Origin: Microbacterium mitrae
Lineage (GTDB): Bacteria > Actinomycetota > Actinomycetes > Actinomycetales > Microbacteriaceae
Length of the DNA stretch: 64,000 bases
Direction of reading: 5' to 3'
Assembly (NCBI RefSeq): GCF_008017445.1
Contig: NZ_VRSW01000004.1
Coordinates: forward strand, 186,001 to 250,000
Below are positions 35,012 to 43,627 of the stretch, piece after piece. A model generated the notes under the pieces. The model was not told the DNA's origin. It was given only the letters and a program-made list of their open reading frames with translations, and did no database searches. A program made the translations under genes and the position numbers. The number at the start of each line of letters is the position of its first letter. Position 1 is the first letter of the stretch.

Positions 35012-35115
35012 CACCCCCACGGCTACGTCGAGCGCAGCACCCCCACGGCTACGTCGAGCGCAGCACCCCCACGGCTACGTCGAGCGCAGCACCCCCACGG
35101 CTACGTCGAGCGCAG
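35012..35115. repeat. 26-bp tandem repeat, four units, overlapping a gene end
   Basis: Units start at 35012, 35038, 35064 and 35090 and begin CACCCCCACGGCTACGTCGA. The fourth unit contains the stop codon (35101-35103) and last codons of the minus-strand ABC permease, so the other three are copies of the permease 3' end, each repeating the L-R-S-T-stop coding. Confidence 0.9.
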
Positions 35116-36417
35116 TGCCTCGACGGGCTCGATCTTGGCCGCACGCCTAGCCGGATACCAGCCAGATGCCCACCCAACGACCGCGCCGAGAAGCGCGCCA
35201 ACGATGGCAACGACGGGATTCACGACGGGCGTCCAGCCCTGCGTCACCGCGACAATCACCACACCGATGACGCCGAGCGCCGCACCGATCAGGCCACCCA
35301 ATAGGCCAATCACGATCGACTCCACCAAGAACTGTCCGGCGATCTGCTTTCGCGTCGCGCCGAGCGCGCGCCGCAATCCGATCTCGCCGGTGCGTTCCAA
35401 CACGCTGAGCAGCGTGACGTTGGCGATGCCGAGACCACCGGCCAGCAGCGAAATGGCACCCAGAATCAAGAACACAATGTTGATGTCTGCCTGCACGTTG
35501 CTGCTGAGATCGCTCGCGCCTTGAGGCGCCTTGACCTCGAAGGAGTCTGGCTTCTCGGGTGCCAGCGCAATGGGAGCCTGCTCGGCAACGACCGGGCCCG
35601 CGCCGTAGTCGATCTTGATCTGCAATTGCGCGGGCGCGACCAACCGGAAGTCTTCGCGCGCAGAACCCATCGGAATCCACACGGTTTCTAGCAACGACCC
35701 GCGCGAATCGAGCGTGTCGACAATGCCGATCACGCTGTACGCGATGCCGTCGATGAAGATCGATGGCTGCGTCTCCACGCGCGAGATGCCCAAGCGGGTG
35801 GCCGCGTTCTTGCCCAGCACCGCAACCCGGTCGCCGCGCTCGTCGTGGCCCTCGTCAAACATTCGCCCGGTTTGCAGGGTGCCGCCCAGCACCGTCAACA
35901 GCTCGCTCGACGCTGCCGTCAACCCGGGAGGAGTCTTCGCGGCAACGGACGGGTCGTTGATCGGAACCGCGGTGATGGCAGTGATGCCCTCAACATCGGC
36001 CGTGAGTGCGGCGCCGGTAACCCCGACGAGACGTTCCACCCGCGAGGGCGAATCCCACGGCAGGGTGCCGGTAGCGATGGTCGACTGGCCGCGGTTGGCT
36101 TCGCCCGGCGTCACGATCACCTGTGTCGCCGCCGCCGCGTTGAACTGAGTGGCAATTTGGTTGGCCGCCGTCTGCGCAAACGCCAGCGTCGCCACCAGCG
36201 ACCCAATGCCAAGCACCGTGCCGAGCGTCGTCATGAACAATCGCGCGGGGCGAGAACCAATGTCGGTCGTCGCCTCCACCACGAGGTCTTGAAAGTTAAA
36301 GCGATCCGCTCGCTTCACCGGCTCCAGAAGTTGCGGCGACGCTTCAATCGCAGCCGCTGGTTCCGTCGCCGCGTTCTTCTTGGCGCCACGCTTCTTGCGC
36401 TTGAATGGCCACATCAT
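35101..36417 (-). CDS. MacB/FtsX-type ABC transporter permease
   Basis: 438 residues. A basic N-terminus (MWPFKRKKRGAKKN) precedes TM1 (LFMTTLGTVLGIGSLVATLAFA), a large extracytoplasmic MacB-type domain (about 85-290), and three C-terminal helices including LLSVLERTGEIGLRRALGATR, the FtsX-family signature. It works with the ATPase and adaptor just upstream to move a substrate across the envelope, or to transmit force to it. Its start overlaps the ATPase stop by 4 bp. Last gene of the four-gene operon. Confidence 0.92.
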   Translation of the reverse strand: MMWPFKRKKRGAKKNAATEPAAAIEASPQLLEPVKRADRFNFQDLVVEATTDIGSRPARLFMTTLGTVLGIGSLVATLAFAQTAANQIATQFNAAAATQVIVTPGEANRGQSTIATGTLPWDSPSRVERLVGVTGAALTADVEGITAITAVPINDPSVAAKTPPGLTAASSELLTVLGGTLQTGRMFDEGHDERGDRVAVLGKNAATRLGISRVETQPSIFIDGIAYSVIGIVDTLDSRGSLLETVWIPMGSAREDFRLVAPAQLQIKIDYGAGPVVAEQAPIALAPEKPDSFEVKAPQGASDLSSNVQADINIVFLILGAISLLAGGLGIANVTLLSVLERTGEIGLRRALGATRKQIAGQFLVESIVIGLLGGLIGAALGVIGVVIVAVTQGWTPVVNPVVAIVGALLGAVVGWASGWYPARRAAKIEPVEALRST

Positions 36418-37091
36418 GCCAGCTCCGTGAGTCGGCCGTCGCGAATCTCAATTCGGCGGCGCGCACGATCGGCGACGTGCTGATCGTGCGTAATGATGAC
36501 GAGGGTCAGACCGTCGGCGTTGAGCTCTTCAAACAGCTCCATCACCTCGCCAGACGTGCGCTGGTCAAGGTTGCCGGTCGGCTCGTCGGCCAGCAGTAGC
36601 TTGGGCCGCGACACCACCGCGCGCGCCACGGCTACGCGCTGGCGCTCACCACCCGACAGCGAGCCGGGCAAGAAATCGACGCGATGACTCAACCCCACGC
36701 GGTCAAGGGCCTCGCGTGCCCGGTCGTCGCGTTCGCGACGCGGAACCCCGCTATAGAGCATCGGCATCAGCACGTTATCGAGCACGGTGCGCCTGGGCAT
36801 CAGGTGAAATGACTGAAACACGAAGCCGATGAAGCGCGCTCGAGCCGCCGCACGGTCGTCTTCAGACAGGTTGCTGGTGAGGGCACCAGACAACTTGTAC
36901 TCACCGACGGTGGGGCGATCGAGCAGGCCGAGAATGTTGAGCATGGTGGATTTGCCGGAACCGCTGGGGCCGACAATGCCGACGTAGTCACCCGGTTCGA
37001 TGGTCAGGTTGATGCCCTTGAGCGCCTGAACCTCGGGCGGCCCGGGAAATGACCGTGTGACGTCGCGAATCTCCACGACGGGGTCGGTCAT
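36414..37091 (-). CDS. ABC transporter ATPase, LolD/MacB type
   Basis: 225 residues. Walker A GPSGSGKS, Q-loop FVFQSFHLMPRRTVLDNV, signature LSGGERQRVAVARA and Walker B LLLADEPTGNLD with the H-loop ITHD are intact. LolD/MacB-type ATPases pair with FtsX-fold permeases. Start overlaps the adaptor stop by 4 bp, and its stop overlaps the permease start, giving tight translational coupling. Confidence 0.94.
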   Translation of the reverse strand: MTDPVVEIRDVTRSFPGPPEVQALKGINLTIEPGDYVGIVGPSGSGKSTMLNILGLLDRPTVGEYKLSGALTSNLSEDDRAAARARFIGFVFQSFHLMPRRTVLDNVLMPMLYSGVPRRERDDRAREALDRVGLSHRVDFLPGSLSGGERQRVAVARAVVSRPKLLLADEPTGNLDQRTSGEVMELFEELNADGLTLVIITHDQHVADRARRRIEIRDGRLTELA

Positions 37092-38743
37092 GAACCCACC
37101 ACTACGAGATCGCCCTCTTCTAGCTCACCCTTGATCGGCTTCACCTCGACGTAGCCCCCGGCGGCAAGGCCGGTCTCGACGGTCACGAGACGCGTTTCAG
37201 CGTCTTCGCCGTCACGCGGGTCACCAACAACAACCTCGACGCGGCTCTCGCCACCGGGGCCCGCGGTCAACGCCGACGGCGGAACAGAGAGCACGTCGCC
37301 CTCGGTCGCGCCCACCGGAATCTGCACGCGAACGTTGCTGCCCTGCACCTGCTGAATCTGTTCCGCAGTAAAGGGTGCCGGCTCCAACGTCACAGACCAC
37401 CGGTCGGTAGCGTTCTTGCCCGGCTCCACCTTGGTGATGGTCGCGGTGTGTTCGGAGTCATCCGGCATCGCGAACGTGGCAACGGTTCCGACGGCGAGCA
37501 GCTTGCCATCGGCGGCCGCAACCGACCCCGCCAGCTCTAGCGTTGCGCCGGAAACCGTCATAGCGACGCCTTCCGGAGCGGAACCACGGGCAATGTTCAC
37601 CTCGTTAACGAGGCGGGGCAGCTGCGTCAGGTAGAGCACCTCGCTCGATGGCAAGTAGGGCTGAACGGCTTGGCGAGCGTCTTCCAACGACTCCTGAGCG
37701 GAGCTCAGTCCGGCGCGTGCCGACTCAAGCGCCGACCACTCGCTTGACGTGTCGGCGGCGACGAAAAGCTGGTCGCGCTGAAGCTGAGCAAGCGCCAGGT
37801 TGTCGCGGGCGTCGCCAATTGCCGACTCGGAACGTTCTTCACCGGTCTTCGCCTCAAGGTCGGCCAGCGTGCGCTTCGCCGAGGCGACGGCGTTATCCGC
37901 CTGCTTCAACGCGACCGGGTCAACGGTGCCGGAAGCGGCCTTGTCATAGGCTGCCTGTGCTTGATTGACGTTGGTTTGCGCGTCGGTGACAGCCTGTTGC
38001 GCTGCGCGGTAGCCGTCATCGGCGCCCTCATCGCTGGGAGGCAACGGGTAGCCAACCTGGGCGTACAGCGCCGCGATGCCATCGGCCAGTGCCTGATCGA
38101 AGACGTTGTTACTCACGTCGCCCGCAGCAATCCCCACCGATGCCAGCGCTTGCTTGAGCTGCAGCACGTCTGGTCCGGAGACCCCGATGCGCAGCGTGCG
38201 ATAGGACGGCAGGTCGCCGGGCAGCACGAACACGGGGCGACCCGAAATCTCGGCGACGATCGACAGCGCCTTGAGCTCGGTGCCGACTGCCGGCACCTGC
38301 CCGGTCACGATCGCGCCACCGCTGAACGATGACGTGTCGAGCTTGACGTCGACGGAGTCGGCGAAGCTGATGTCGGAGCGAATCGTCACGTCGTTGGAGA
38401 GCTTGCCGTATTCGACCGGAACCGTGATGAGGCCGGCGTCTGGCGCCTTCGCATTGTTCGCAGCGTCGGCAGGCGAGGTGATGAAATGCCCGATGAGCAA
38501 CCCGCCGATCAGGGCGACAATGGCTACGACGGCGCTGATCCACAGGCCCTTGTTGCCGCGGAACACGCGGCTCCAGCCGGAGCCCTTCTTGCCTTTTTCC
38601 GCATCGCCTGCGGCGGCAGTGAGTTCATCAAACTCCAACACCTCAGTGCGCGGCGCGTCGTCTTCGAGCTCGGCGATCACCGTCGTTTCGTCGTCAGAAC
38701 CATCTCCTGGCGCTGCGGCATCACTGTGGCGCTTGGCACTCAT
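37088..38743 (-). CDS. MacA/HlyD-type adaptor with peptidoglycan-binding domain
   Basis: 551 residues. Acidic cytoplasmic N-terminus (about 1-65), one membrane anchor (GLWISAVVAIVALIGGLLIGHF), then an extracytoplasmic part. A lipoyl/barrel-sandwich segment (EYGKLSNDVTIRSDISF) is interrupted by a PG_binding_1-like insert (YRTLRIGVSGPDVLQLKQALASVGIAAGDV), then a long coiled coil (about 235-345), and a beta-barrel region with ATITKVEPG. The layout fits actinobacterial periplasmic adaptors of MacAB-like systems. Overlaps neighbours by 4 bp at both ends. Confidence 0.87.
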   Translation of the reverse strand: MSAKRHSDAAAPGDGSDDETTVIAELEDDAPRTEVLEFDELTAAAGDAEKGKKGSGWSRVFRGNKGLWISAVVAIVALIGGLLIGHFITSPADAANNAKAPDAGLITVPVEYGKLSNDVTIRSDISFADSVDVKLDTSSFSGGAIVTGQVPAVGTELKALSIVAEISGRPVFVLPGDLPSYRTLRIGVSGPDVLQLKQALASVGIAAGDVSNNVFDQALADGIAALYAQVGYPLPPSDEGADDGYRAAQQAVTDAQTNVNQAQAAYDKAASGTVDPVALKQADNAVASAKRTLADLEAKTGEERSESAIGDARDNLALAQLQRDQLFVAADTSSEWSALESARAGLSSAQESLEDARQAVQPYLPSSEVLYLTQLPRLVNEVNIARGSAPEGVAMTVSGATLELAGSVAAADGKLLAVGTVATFAMPDDSEHTATITKVEPGKNATDRWSVTLEPAPFTAEQIQQVQGSNVRVQIPVGATEGDVLSVPPSALTAGPGGESRVEVVVGDPRDGEDAETRLVTVETGLAAGGYVEVKPIKGELEEGDLVVVGS

Positions 38744-39774
38744 CCCTTAGCGGCCTGTTCCTGAGCTGCCTTGAACTCGTCGAGTTCCTTCTTGTTCTCC
38801 TTGACGAACTGCTCTTCGAGAGCGAACTGAGCCTTCAGGCGGGTGTCTTGGTAGTCGGTCTGGTTGCGGCACTCGAGGTCGGCGAGAGCGGTCTTGACTT
38901 CGCGCTTTCCGATTTCTTGGGCATCCTTGTTGTCTTTCATGGGGTCACCGTTTGCCCAGTCTTCTTCGGTGAAGCCCTCGTAGAGCTTGTTGAGCTCCTC
39001 GTAGAAGCTCTCCTGAGCCTGCATTTGCTTCGCGAAGTCGAAGCCGGCCTCCGCCATGCACGCAGACCAGTCGGCCTCCAGCTTTTCGATCTCCGGCGAC
39101 TCTTCGACCTTGGTGTAGAGCTCGCTCATGCGCGTGGTGAGATCTTCGAACTGCGTCCAAATGTCTTGCGAGCTGCCGTACACCTCGTTGTCGGCGTAAC
39201 CCTGGCAGCCGTATTGGGTCCAGTCGTACTCGACCATTCCGCCGTCTTCGCTAGAGGCAGCCTCTTCCATCTCTTCTTCCGTCATCGGCTCGCCGTAGAG
39301 CGCGACCGAGTAGGCCTCCCGCTCAGACTCCGAGAGGGTGTCGAGATACTCCTGGTTGGGGTCAACCCACTCCGTCTGCTCGGGCTGGGGTTCTTCGGCC
39401 ATCTGCTCGTTGTACGGGCTGTTGATGATGCCGTAGCCGTACTTCTCGACCCATTCCTTCTTGTCTGGCTCCCACTCGACATCCTCGCCAAATGAGACGC
39501 TTCCGCCAGAGTTTTCCATGGGCTTGTATTCAAACCCTTCATCGGTCATGCACTGCGCAATGAGCTCTTCACGCTCGATGTTTTGCGCGTCCATCTCCGC
39601 TTGCATCTCTTCTTCGGTCTTGTTCGGGTCGTAGCCCGCGTTCCAGTACTCGGCGAGCGGCGAGTCTTCCCACGAGAGCTCGTTGCCGCCATCTCCGCCG
39701 CCAGAACAGGCGGCAAGTGGAAGTGCGAGCGCCACGGTGGCGGTAGCTGCGAGGAGAAGTCGAGTGGTACGCAT
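38740..39774 (-). CDS. Lipoprotein, first gene of the MacAB-like operon
   Basis: 344 residues. Signal peptide with lipobox LAAC (MRTTRLLLAATATVALALPL then AACSGGG). The mature part is strongly acidic with many Glu/Gln/Trp/Tyr residues and predicted long helices (EKLEADWSACMAEAGFDFAKQ), with a few conserved-looking Cys (QCMTDEGF, YGCQGY, ACMAEAG). Family not recognised. ATG at 39774 follows AAGGA by 7 nt; the longer frame upstream is not protein-like. It overlaps the adaptor gene by 4 bp, so it likely acts with the transporter as substrate receptor or cargo. Confidence 0.85.
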   Translation of the reverse strand: MRTTRLLLAATATVALALPLAACSGGGDGGNELSWEDSPLAEYWNAGYDPNKTEEEMQAEMDAQNIEREELIAQCMTDEGFEYKPMENSGGSVSFGEDVEWEPDKKEWVEKYGYGIINSPYNEQMAEEPQPEQTEWVDPNQEYLDTLSESEREAYSVALYGEPMTEEEMEEAASSEDGGMVEYDWTQYGCQGYADNEVYGSSQDIWTQFEDLTTRMSELYTKVEESPEIEKLEADWSACMAEAGFDFAKQMQAQESFYEELNKLYEGFTEEDWANGDPMKDNKDAQEIGKREVKTALADLECRNQTDYQDTRLKAQFALEEQFVKENKKELDEFKAAQEQAAKG

Positions 39775-40158
39775 CGTTGGTCCTTGGCTCCGGTGGTCGA
39801 GGTGCGGCTGGGGCGCACAGAATCCATCTAACAGTAGGTGTCGGCGCCGCGCAGAAAGTCTCAGCAATGTGGGGGTTATCTCCGGGATGCCCCTGATTAC
39901 GCCGCACCATTTCGCGAAAAGTACCCCGAAACGGACTGACGCGGTGCCCAGCCCGAAGGCCGGGACACCGCGTCGGTTGATCCCCCACAAACAAACTTAG
40001 AGAGTTTCACACCCCAATGTCTGTCCCCCTTTCGGCGGACATTTCGCAATTCGCCACACAATTATCGAAACTTCTGCTCAAACCGAGGCGGATTTTGGCG
40101 GGCGAGCGTACAGAGAGGGCGCGGGTAGACTGGAGAGACCGCGATTCGTGAGGACAAC
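39775..40158. other. Divergent promoter region
   Basis: 384 bp without a gene between the lipoprotein operon (minus) and a membrane-protein pair (plus). The bases around 39985-40075 are A/T-rich for this DNA and likely hold promoters. No operator or RNA was recognised, and the GGTTCCG word is absent. Confidence 0.5.
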
Positions 40159-40794
40159 ATGCCCGCCGCCAAGACCCCGACGTTTACTGTGCGTCACCTT
40201 CAGCGTGCACGCGCTCTTTTCGCCGCCATGGCTGCGATCATGATCACCTTCACGAGCGATCACTCCGCCCCAATCGGCCTCGCTGCGTTCAGCGGTTTCG
40301 CCGTGGCGACGGGTTTGGTGTGGGCATTGTCGGCGTGGCTTGTCTACCCAGCCGGCCGCCGCGCGGTTCCGATTCTGTTGGCTCTCATCAACGGCAGCGC
40401 GGGAATTATTGCCTCGTCGCCGATGGCGCGCACCACAACGATGTTCTTCATGATGGTGATCACGTGGGCTGCCTTGACCGCCATTGTCGAAGGCTGGTGG
40501 GCGCTTCACGAGCGCCGCGGCCCGCACGCCGCCGAGGCGAAAGACTCGCTTGGTGTTGCGATCATCACCGCGGTGCTCGCCATCGCGATTGCTCTTATTC
40601 AGCCCACCTTTGCGCTGGAATACTTCAACGAGGCGATCCAAGAGGGCGGCACCCTGACCGGCATCACCATCGCCGTCGGTGTTTTCGGTGGCTACGCGGC
40701 CATCATTGCTGTGTATCTCGGCATCGCCGGGTTCTCACCTAAGAACGACGTAGTCACGCCACAACCGGCGCCTGCGCAGGAGGTTTCGTCATGA
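40159..40794 (+). CDS. Integral membrane protein, about six helices
   Basis: 211 residues, family not firmly recognised. Hydrophobic segments occur at about 17-35, 40-62, 67-90, 93-113, 130-150 and 170-195, in an arrangement like HdeD/DUF308 proteins. Basic N-terminus and a Pro/Ala tail. It overlaps the next gene by 4 bp, so the two membrane proteins are coupled and may form a complex. Confidence 0.72.
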   Translation: MPAAKTPTFTVRHLQRARALFAAMAAIMITFTSDHSAPIGLAAFSGFAVATGLVWALSAWLVYPAGRRAVPILLALINGSAGIIASSPMARTTTMFFMMVITWAALTAIVEGWWALHERRGPHAAEAKDSLGVAIITAVLAIAIALIQPTFALEYFNEAIQEGGTLTGITIAVGVFGGYAAIIAVYLGIAGFSPKNDVVTPQPAPAQEVSS

Positions 40795-41066
40795 CCGATA
40801 AGAAAGCGTCGCGCCGCGAGCTGATGCGTCCGGTGCAGTTGCTGAGCATCGCCTTCGGTGCTGCGCTGTTCGCCGGCTTCGTCACCGCCATGTCGTCGGG
40901 AATGTTCCAGGGCGAAAACGTGTGGACTCTCACTCTGGTGATGACAGGTTCCACTTTTATCGTCGTGCTGCTGCTGCTGTCGATGCTGCTGCTGGCCGTC
41001 GACCCTGCCGACGTCAAGAAGCAGATCGACCGCCCCGTCTTGCTCGACAAAGAAGACGACAAGTAG
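40791..41066 (+). CDS. Small membrane protein, two helices
   Basis: 91 residues. Two hydrophobic segments (LLSIAFGAALFAGFVTAM and LTLVMTGSTFIVVLLLLSML) with charged ends (MTDKKASRRE; DKEDDK). Unknown function; partner of the preceding gene by overlap (ATGA). A strong hairpin follows the stop. Confidence 0.72.
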   Translation: MTDKKASRRELMRPVQLLSIAFGAALFAGFVTAMSSGMFQGENVWTLTLVMTGSTFIVVLLLLSMLLLAVDPADVKKQIDRPVLLDKEDDK

Positions 41067-41069
41067 TCA

Positions 41070-41123
41070 CCTCAACGAAATCGGGCCGCGCGCATCAGCA
41101 CGCTGCCCGATTCTTCGTTGAGG
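41070..41123. terminator. Hairpin between converging membrane-protein and ribM genes
   Basis: CCTCAACGAA (41070-41079) with TTCGTTGAGG (41114-41123), extended inward by ATCGGGC and GCCCGAT, with an 18-nt loop and one 2-base bulge. It lies between two convergent genes and could stop transcription from both sides. Confidence 0.65.
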
Positions 41124-41145
41124 GGCGGAACCTCGGGTTCGGAAC

Positions 41146-41886
41146 CTAGGGGCTGGGAGTTGCCGAGTCGGGATTGGTGACCGTCGGGTCGAGGTGTGCT
41201 GTCTCAACCGATGGTTTCTCCCTGGCCTGCGCGCGAGCCCACACCACAAAGCCGATCGCGGTGAAGATGCCGTAGAAGAGGTACATGAAGGCGGTGGCGT
41301 AGTATCCGGCACTGAACAGCAGCGGTACGCCAATGACGTCGACGGCGACCCACACCAGCCAGAACTCGGTCCATCCCTTCGCCATGGCAAACGTTGCCAG
41401 AAGCGAGCCGACGAACGTCCACGCGTCTGCCCAGACGGGCTCGTATGATCCGAGCGCGCGGAACAGCGGCGTGAGGGCCACGGTTCCGATCGCCATGAAC
41501 GCGACCATGCCGATGCGCACCTTTAGGCCCGCCCAGCGCGGAACGATGGCGGTATCGCCGGCGCCGCCGCCGCCCGACCGCTTGGACTGCTGCCAGCGTC
41601 GCCAGCCGTAAATGGACACGGCGATGAACATGATTTGTCGCCCGGCCTGACCGAGCAGGCTCGGGGTTGAGGCGCTCGGGTCGAGGATGCTGGCGATGAA
41701 CACCGTAAATAGCAGGGCGTTACCGATGATGCCGACCGGCCAGGCCCACATTTTGCGTTGCATCGCGCCGAGAGCAGACGCCAGGCCAAAGACATTGCCG
41801 ACGACTTCGCGGGTGTTGAGCGCTTGCCCGCCGGGCAACACGATCTGTGAATTGAAGAGGTCAATCAACCATTGCAGGACATCCAC
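41146..41886 (-). CDS. ribM: Riboflavin transporter, PnuX/RibM type
   Basis: 246 residues, about seven membrane helices of the PnuC fold (VVGNVFGLASALGAMQRKMWAWPVGIIGNALLF; ISIYGWRRWQQS-like WRRW motif; MAKGWTEFWLVWVAVDVIGVPLLF). PnuC proteins import nicotinamide riboside, but the actinobacterial PnuX/RibM branch imports riboflavin and is controlled by FMN riboswitches. An FMN element lies 90 bp upstream here, so riboflavin is the likely substrate. The C-terminus is a polar cytoplasmic tail. Confidence 0.88.
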   Translation of the reverse strand: MDVLQWLIDLFNSQIVLPGGQALNTREVVGNVFGLASALGAMQRKMWAWPVGIIGNALLFTVFIASILDPSASTPSLLGQAGRQIMFIAVSIYGWRRWQQSKRSGGGGAGDTAIVPRWAGLKVRIGMVAFMAIGTVALTPLFRALGSYEPVWADAWTFVGSLLATFAMAKGWTEFWLVWVAVDVIGVPLLFSAGYYATAFMYLFYGIFTAIGFVVWARAQAREKPSVETAHLDPTVTNPDSATPSP

Positions 41887-41974
41887 TGTCTTTCCCTTTC
41901 GGATAGCCAGGTGTCCGGGGGAAATACGTCGGCGGTTGCGGTCGCCGCCGACCGCTCTGCAAACGCACTCGTGC

Positions 41975-42095
41975 TTCTCTCATCCAGACTTTAACTGTCG
42001 GTATCGGAATTTCACCGAATCAACCTCGGCCTCGAAGGGCCTCGGGTCGCGGACTATCACCGCCGGTTCGGAATTACACCGACCCCGGAGCACGT
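41975..42095 (-). promoter_or_regulatory. FMN riboswitch (RFN element)
   Basis: Read on the minus strand it shows the RFN landmarks in order: CCGGGGTCGGTGTAATTCCG, AACCGGCGGTGATAGTCCGC, GACCCGAGGC hairpin, GATTCGGTGAAATTCCGATA, CCGACAGTTAAAGTCTGGAT and GAGAGAAG. These are the conserved elements that bind FMN. It precedes ribM, so FMN should lower expression of the riboflavin transporter. Confidence 0.96.
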
Positions 42096-42183
42096 AAGTG
42101 TATGGCACCATTCTGGCACCCTTTCTGCCCCGCTCGGCGCATCGTGTCACAGACCGTCAAGGGGGCGGAACCAGGGCAAACGA

Positions 42184-42216
42184 AACGACCCCGCTGGCGG
42201 AACCAGCGGGGTCGTT
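42184..42216 (-). terminator. Terminator of the purB transcript
   Basis: ACGACCCCGCTGG and CCAGCGGGGTCGT form a perfect 13-bp stem; the 5-nt loop is CGGAA, so the loop and stem edge form the CGGAACC word. On the minus strand it is followed by TTCGTTTG. It lies 14 bp past the purB stop. Confidence 0.85.
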
Positions 42217-42229
42217 CGTGAAAGCGGGT

Positions 42230-43627
42230 TTAGATCTCGTCGACCAGCTTTTGGGCAAGTCCGGTGTAGGTCGGCGGGGTCAGCTCGATCAGGCGGGCCT
42301 TGGCGTCATCGCCGATTTCGAGGCCCGCGACGAACGCGCGGAGCTCGTCGCCGCCCACCTTGTGGCCGCGGGTGAGCTCCTTGAGGAGCGCGTACGGGTC
42401 GCTGATGCTGGAGCGACCGGCGACAACCTCGGCGCGCACGACGGTCTGAATCGCCTCGCCGAGCACCTCCCAGTTGTTGTCGAGGTCGGCCAGCAGCACA
42501 TCGCGGGCCAGCAGAATTTCGCCGAGGCCGCGTCGCAGGTTGTCGATCGCGAGCAGCGAGTGACCGTAGGCGACACCAATGTTGCGCTGCGTTGACGAGT
42601 CGGTGAGGTCACGCTGTAGGCGGCTGGTGACCAGCGTCTGCGACAGCGAGTTCAGCAGCGCACCCGAAATTTCGAGGTTTGCCTCCGCGTTCTCAAACCG
42701 GATCGGGTTGATCTTGTGCGGCATGGTCGACGAGCCCGTCGCACCAGCAACCGGAATCTGCGTGAAGTAGCCGAGCGAGATGTAGGTCCAGATGTCGGTC
42801 GCGAGGTTGTGCAGAATGCCGCCAACGTGACGAATCAGGTCGTACAGCTCCACCTGCCAGTCGTGCGATTCGATCTGCGTGGTGAGGATGTTGAAATCCA
42901 GGCCAAGCGACTCGACGAATTCGCGAGCGACGGTCGGCCAATCCAGCTCCGGGTCGGCAGCGAGGTGCGCCGACCAGGTTCCGGTGGCGCCGGAGAACTT
43001 GCCAAGAAACTCGTTCGCTTCGATCTTGCGCGCGACGCGTTCCAGGCGCCAGACGAATACCGCGAGCTCTTTGCCCATGGTCGACGGCGTTGCCGGCTGG
43101 CCGTGGGTGCGCGAGAGCATCGGCGCATCGGCGTGCTCGCGGGCCAGGTCTGACAGCTTCGCGGTCACCAGACGGAGCGCGGGCAGCCACACGTCAAGCG
43201 TCGCGCGCTTAACGGTGAGCGCGTACGAGAGGGAGTTAATGTCTTCGCTCGTGCATGCGAAGTGCGTGAGCTCGGCGATAGCGTCAAGGCCGAGCTGCGA
43301 CAGCCGGTCGCGCACCAGGTATTCGACGGCCTTCACGTCGTGACGCGTGACGGCTTCGCGCTCGGCGAGCCAATCGATCTCGGCCTGGCCGAAGTCGAGG
43401 TACAGCGCGCGCAATTGCGCCTTGTGGTCATCACTCAGCGGCGACGTGCCGAACACGGAGCGGTCGGTGAGGGCGATCAGCCACTCCACCTCGACCTCCA
43501 CACGTGCGCGGTTGAGACCTGCCTCAGAGAGGAAGTCAGACAGCGGGGCGACGGCCGCGCGGTAGCGTCCGTCGAGTGGGCTAAGCGGCTGTGCCGGCAG
43601 AGAAGTCAGGGTAGTTCTCCCGTTCAA
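42230..43627 (-). CDS. purB: Adenylosuccinate lyase
   Basis: 465 residues. The fumarase/aspartase-superfamily signature GSSTMPHKINPIRFENAE is intact, with the SLSYALTVKR and SRTHGQPATPSTMGKEL segments around active-site residues. It splits SAICAR and adenylosuccinate in purine synthesis. E. coli-like long class. The start overlaps the stop of the tyrosine phosphatase gene by 4 bp, so the pair is translationally coupled. The terminator follows directly. Confidence 0.95.
   Translation of the reverse strand: MNGRTTLTSLPAQPLSPLDGRYRAAVAPLSDFLSEAGLNRARVEVEVEWLIALTDRSVFGTSPLSDDHKAQLRALYLDFGQAEIDWLAEREAVTRHDVKAVEYLVRDRLSQLGLDAIAELTHFACTSEDINSLSYALTVKRATLDVWLPALRLVTAKLSDLAREHADAPMLSRTHGQPATPSTMGKELAVFVWRLERVARKIEANEFLGKFSGATGTWSAHLAADPELDWPTVAREFVESLGLDFNILTTQIESHDWQVELYDLIRHVGGILHNLATDIWTYISLGYFTQIPVAGATGSSTMPHKINPIRFENAEANLEISGALLNSLSQTLVTSRLQRDLTDSSTQRNIGVAYGHSLLAIDNLRRGLGEILLARDVLLADLDNNWEVLGEAIQTVVRAEVVAGRSSISDPYALLKELTRGHKVGGDELRAFVAGLEIGDDAKARLIELTPPTYTGLAQKLVDEI

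Noticed and set aside
41146..41886. Nicotinamide riboside transporter PnuC
   Set aside because: The fold matches, but the FMN riboswitch directly upstream makes the riboflavin-specific PnuX/RibM branch more likely.
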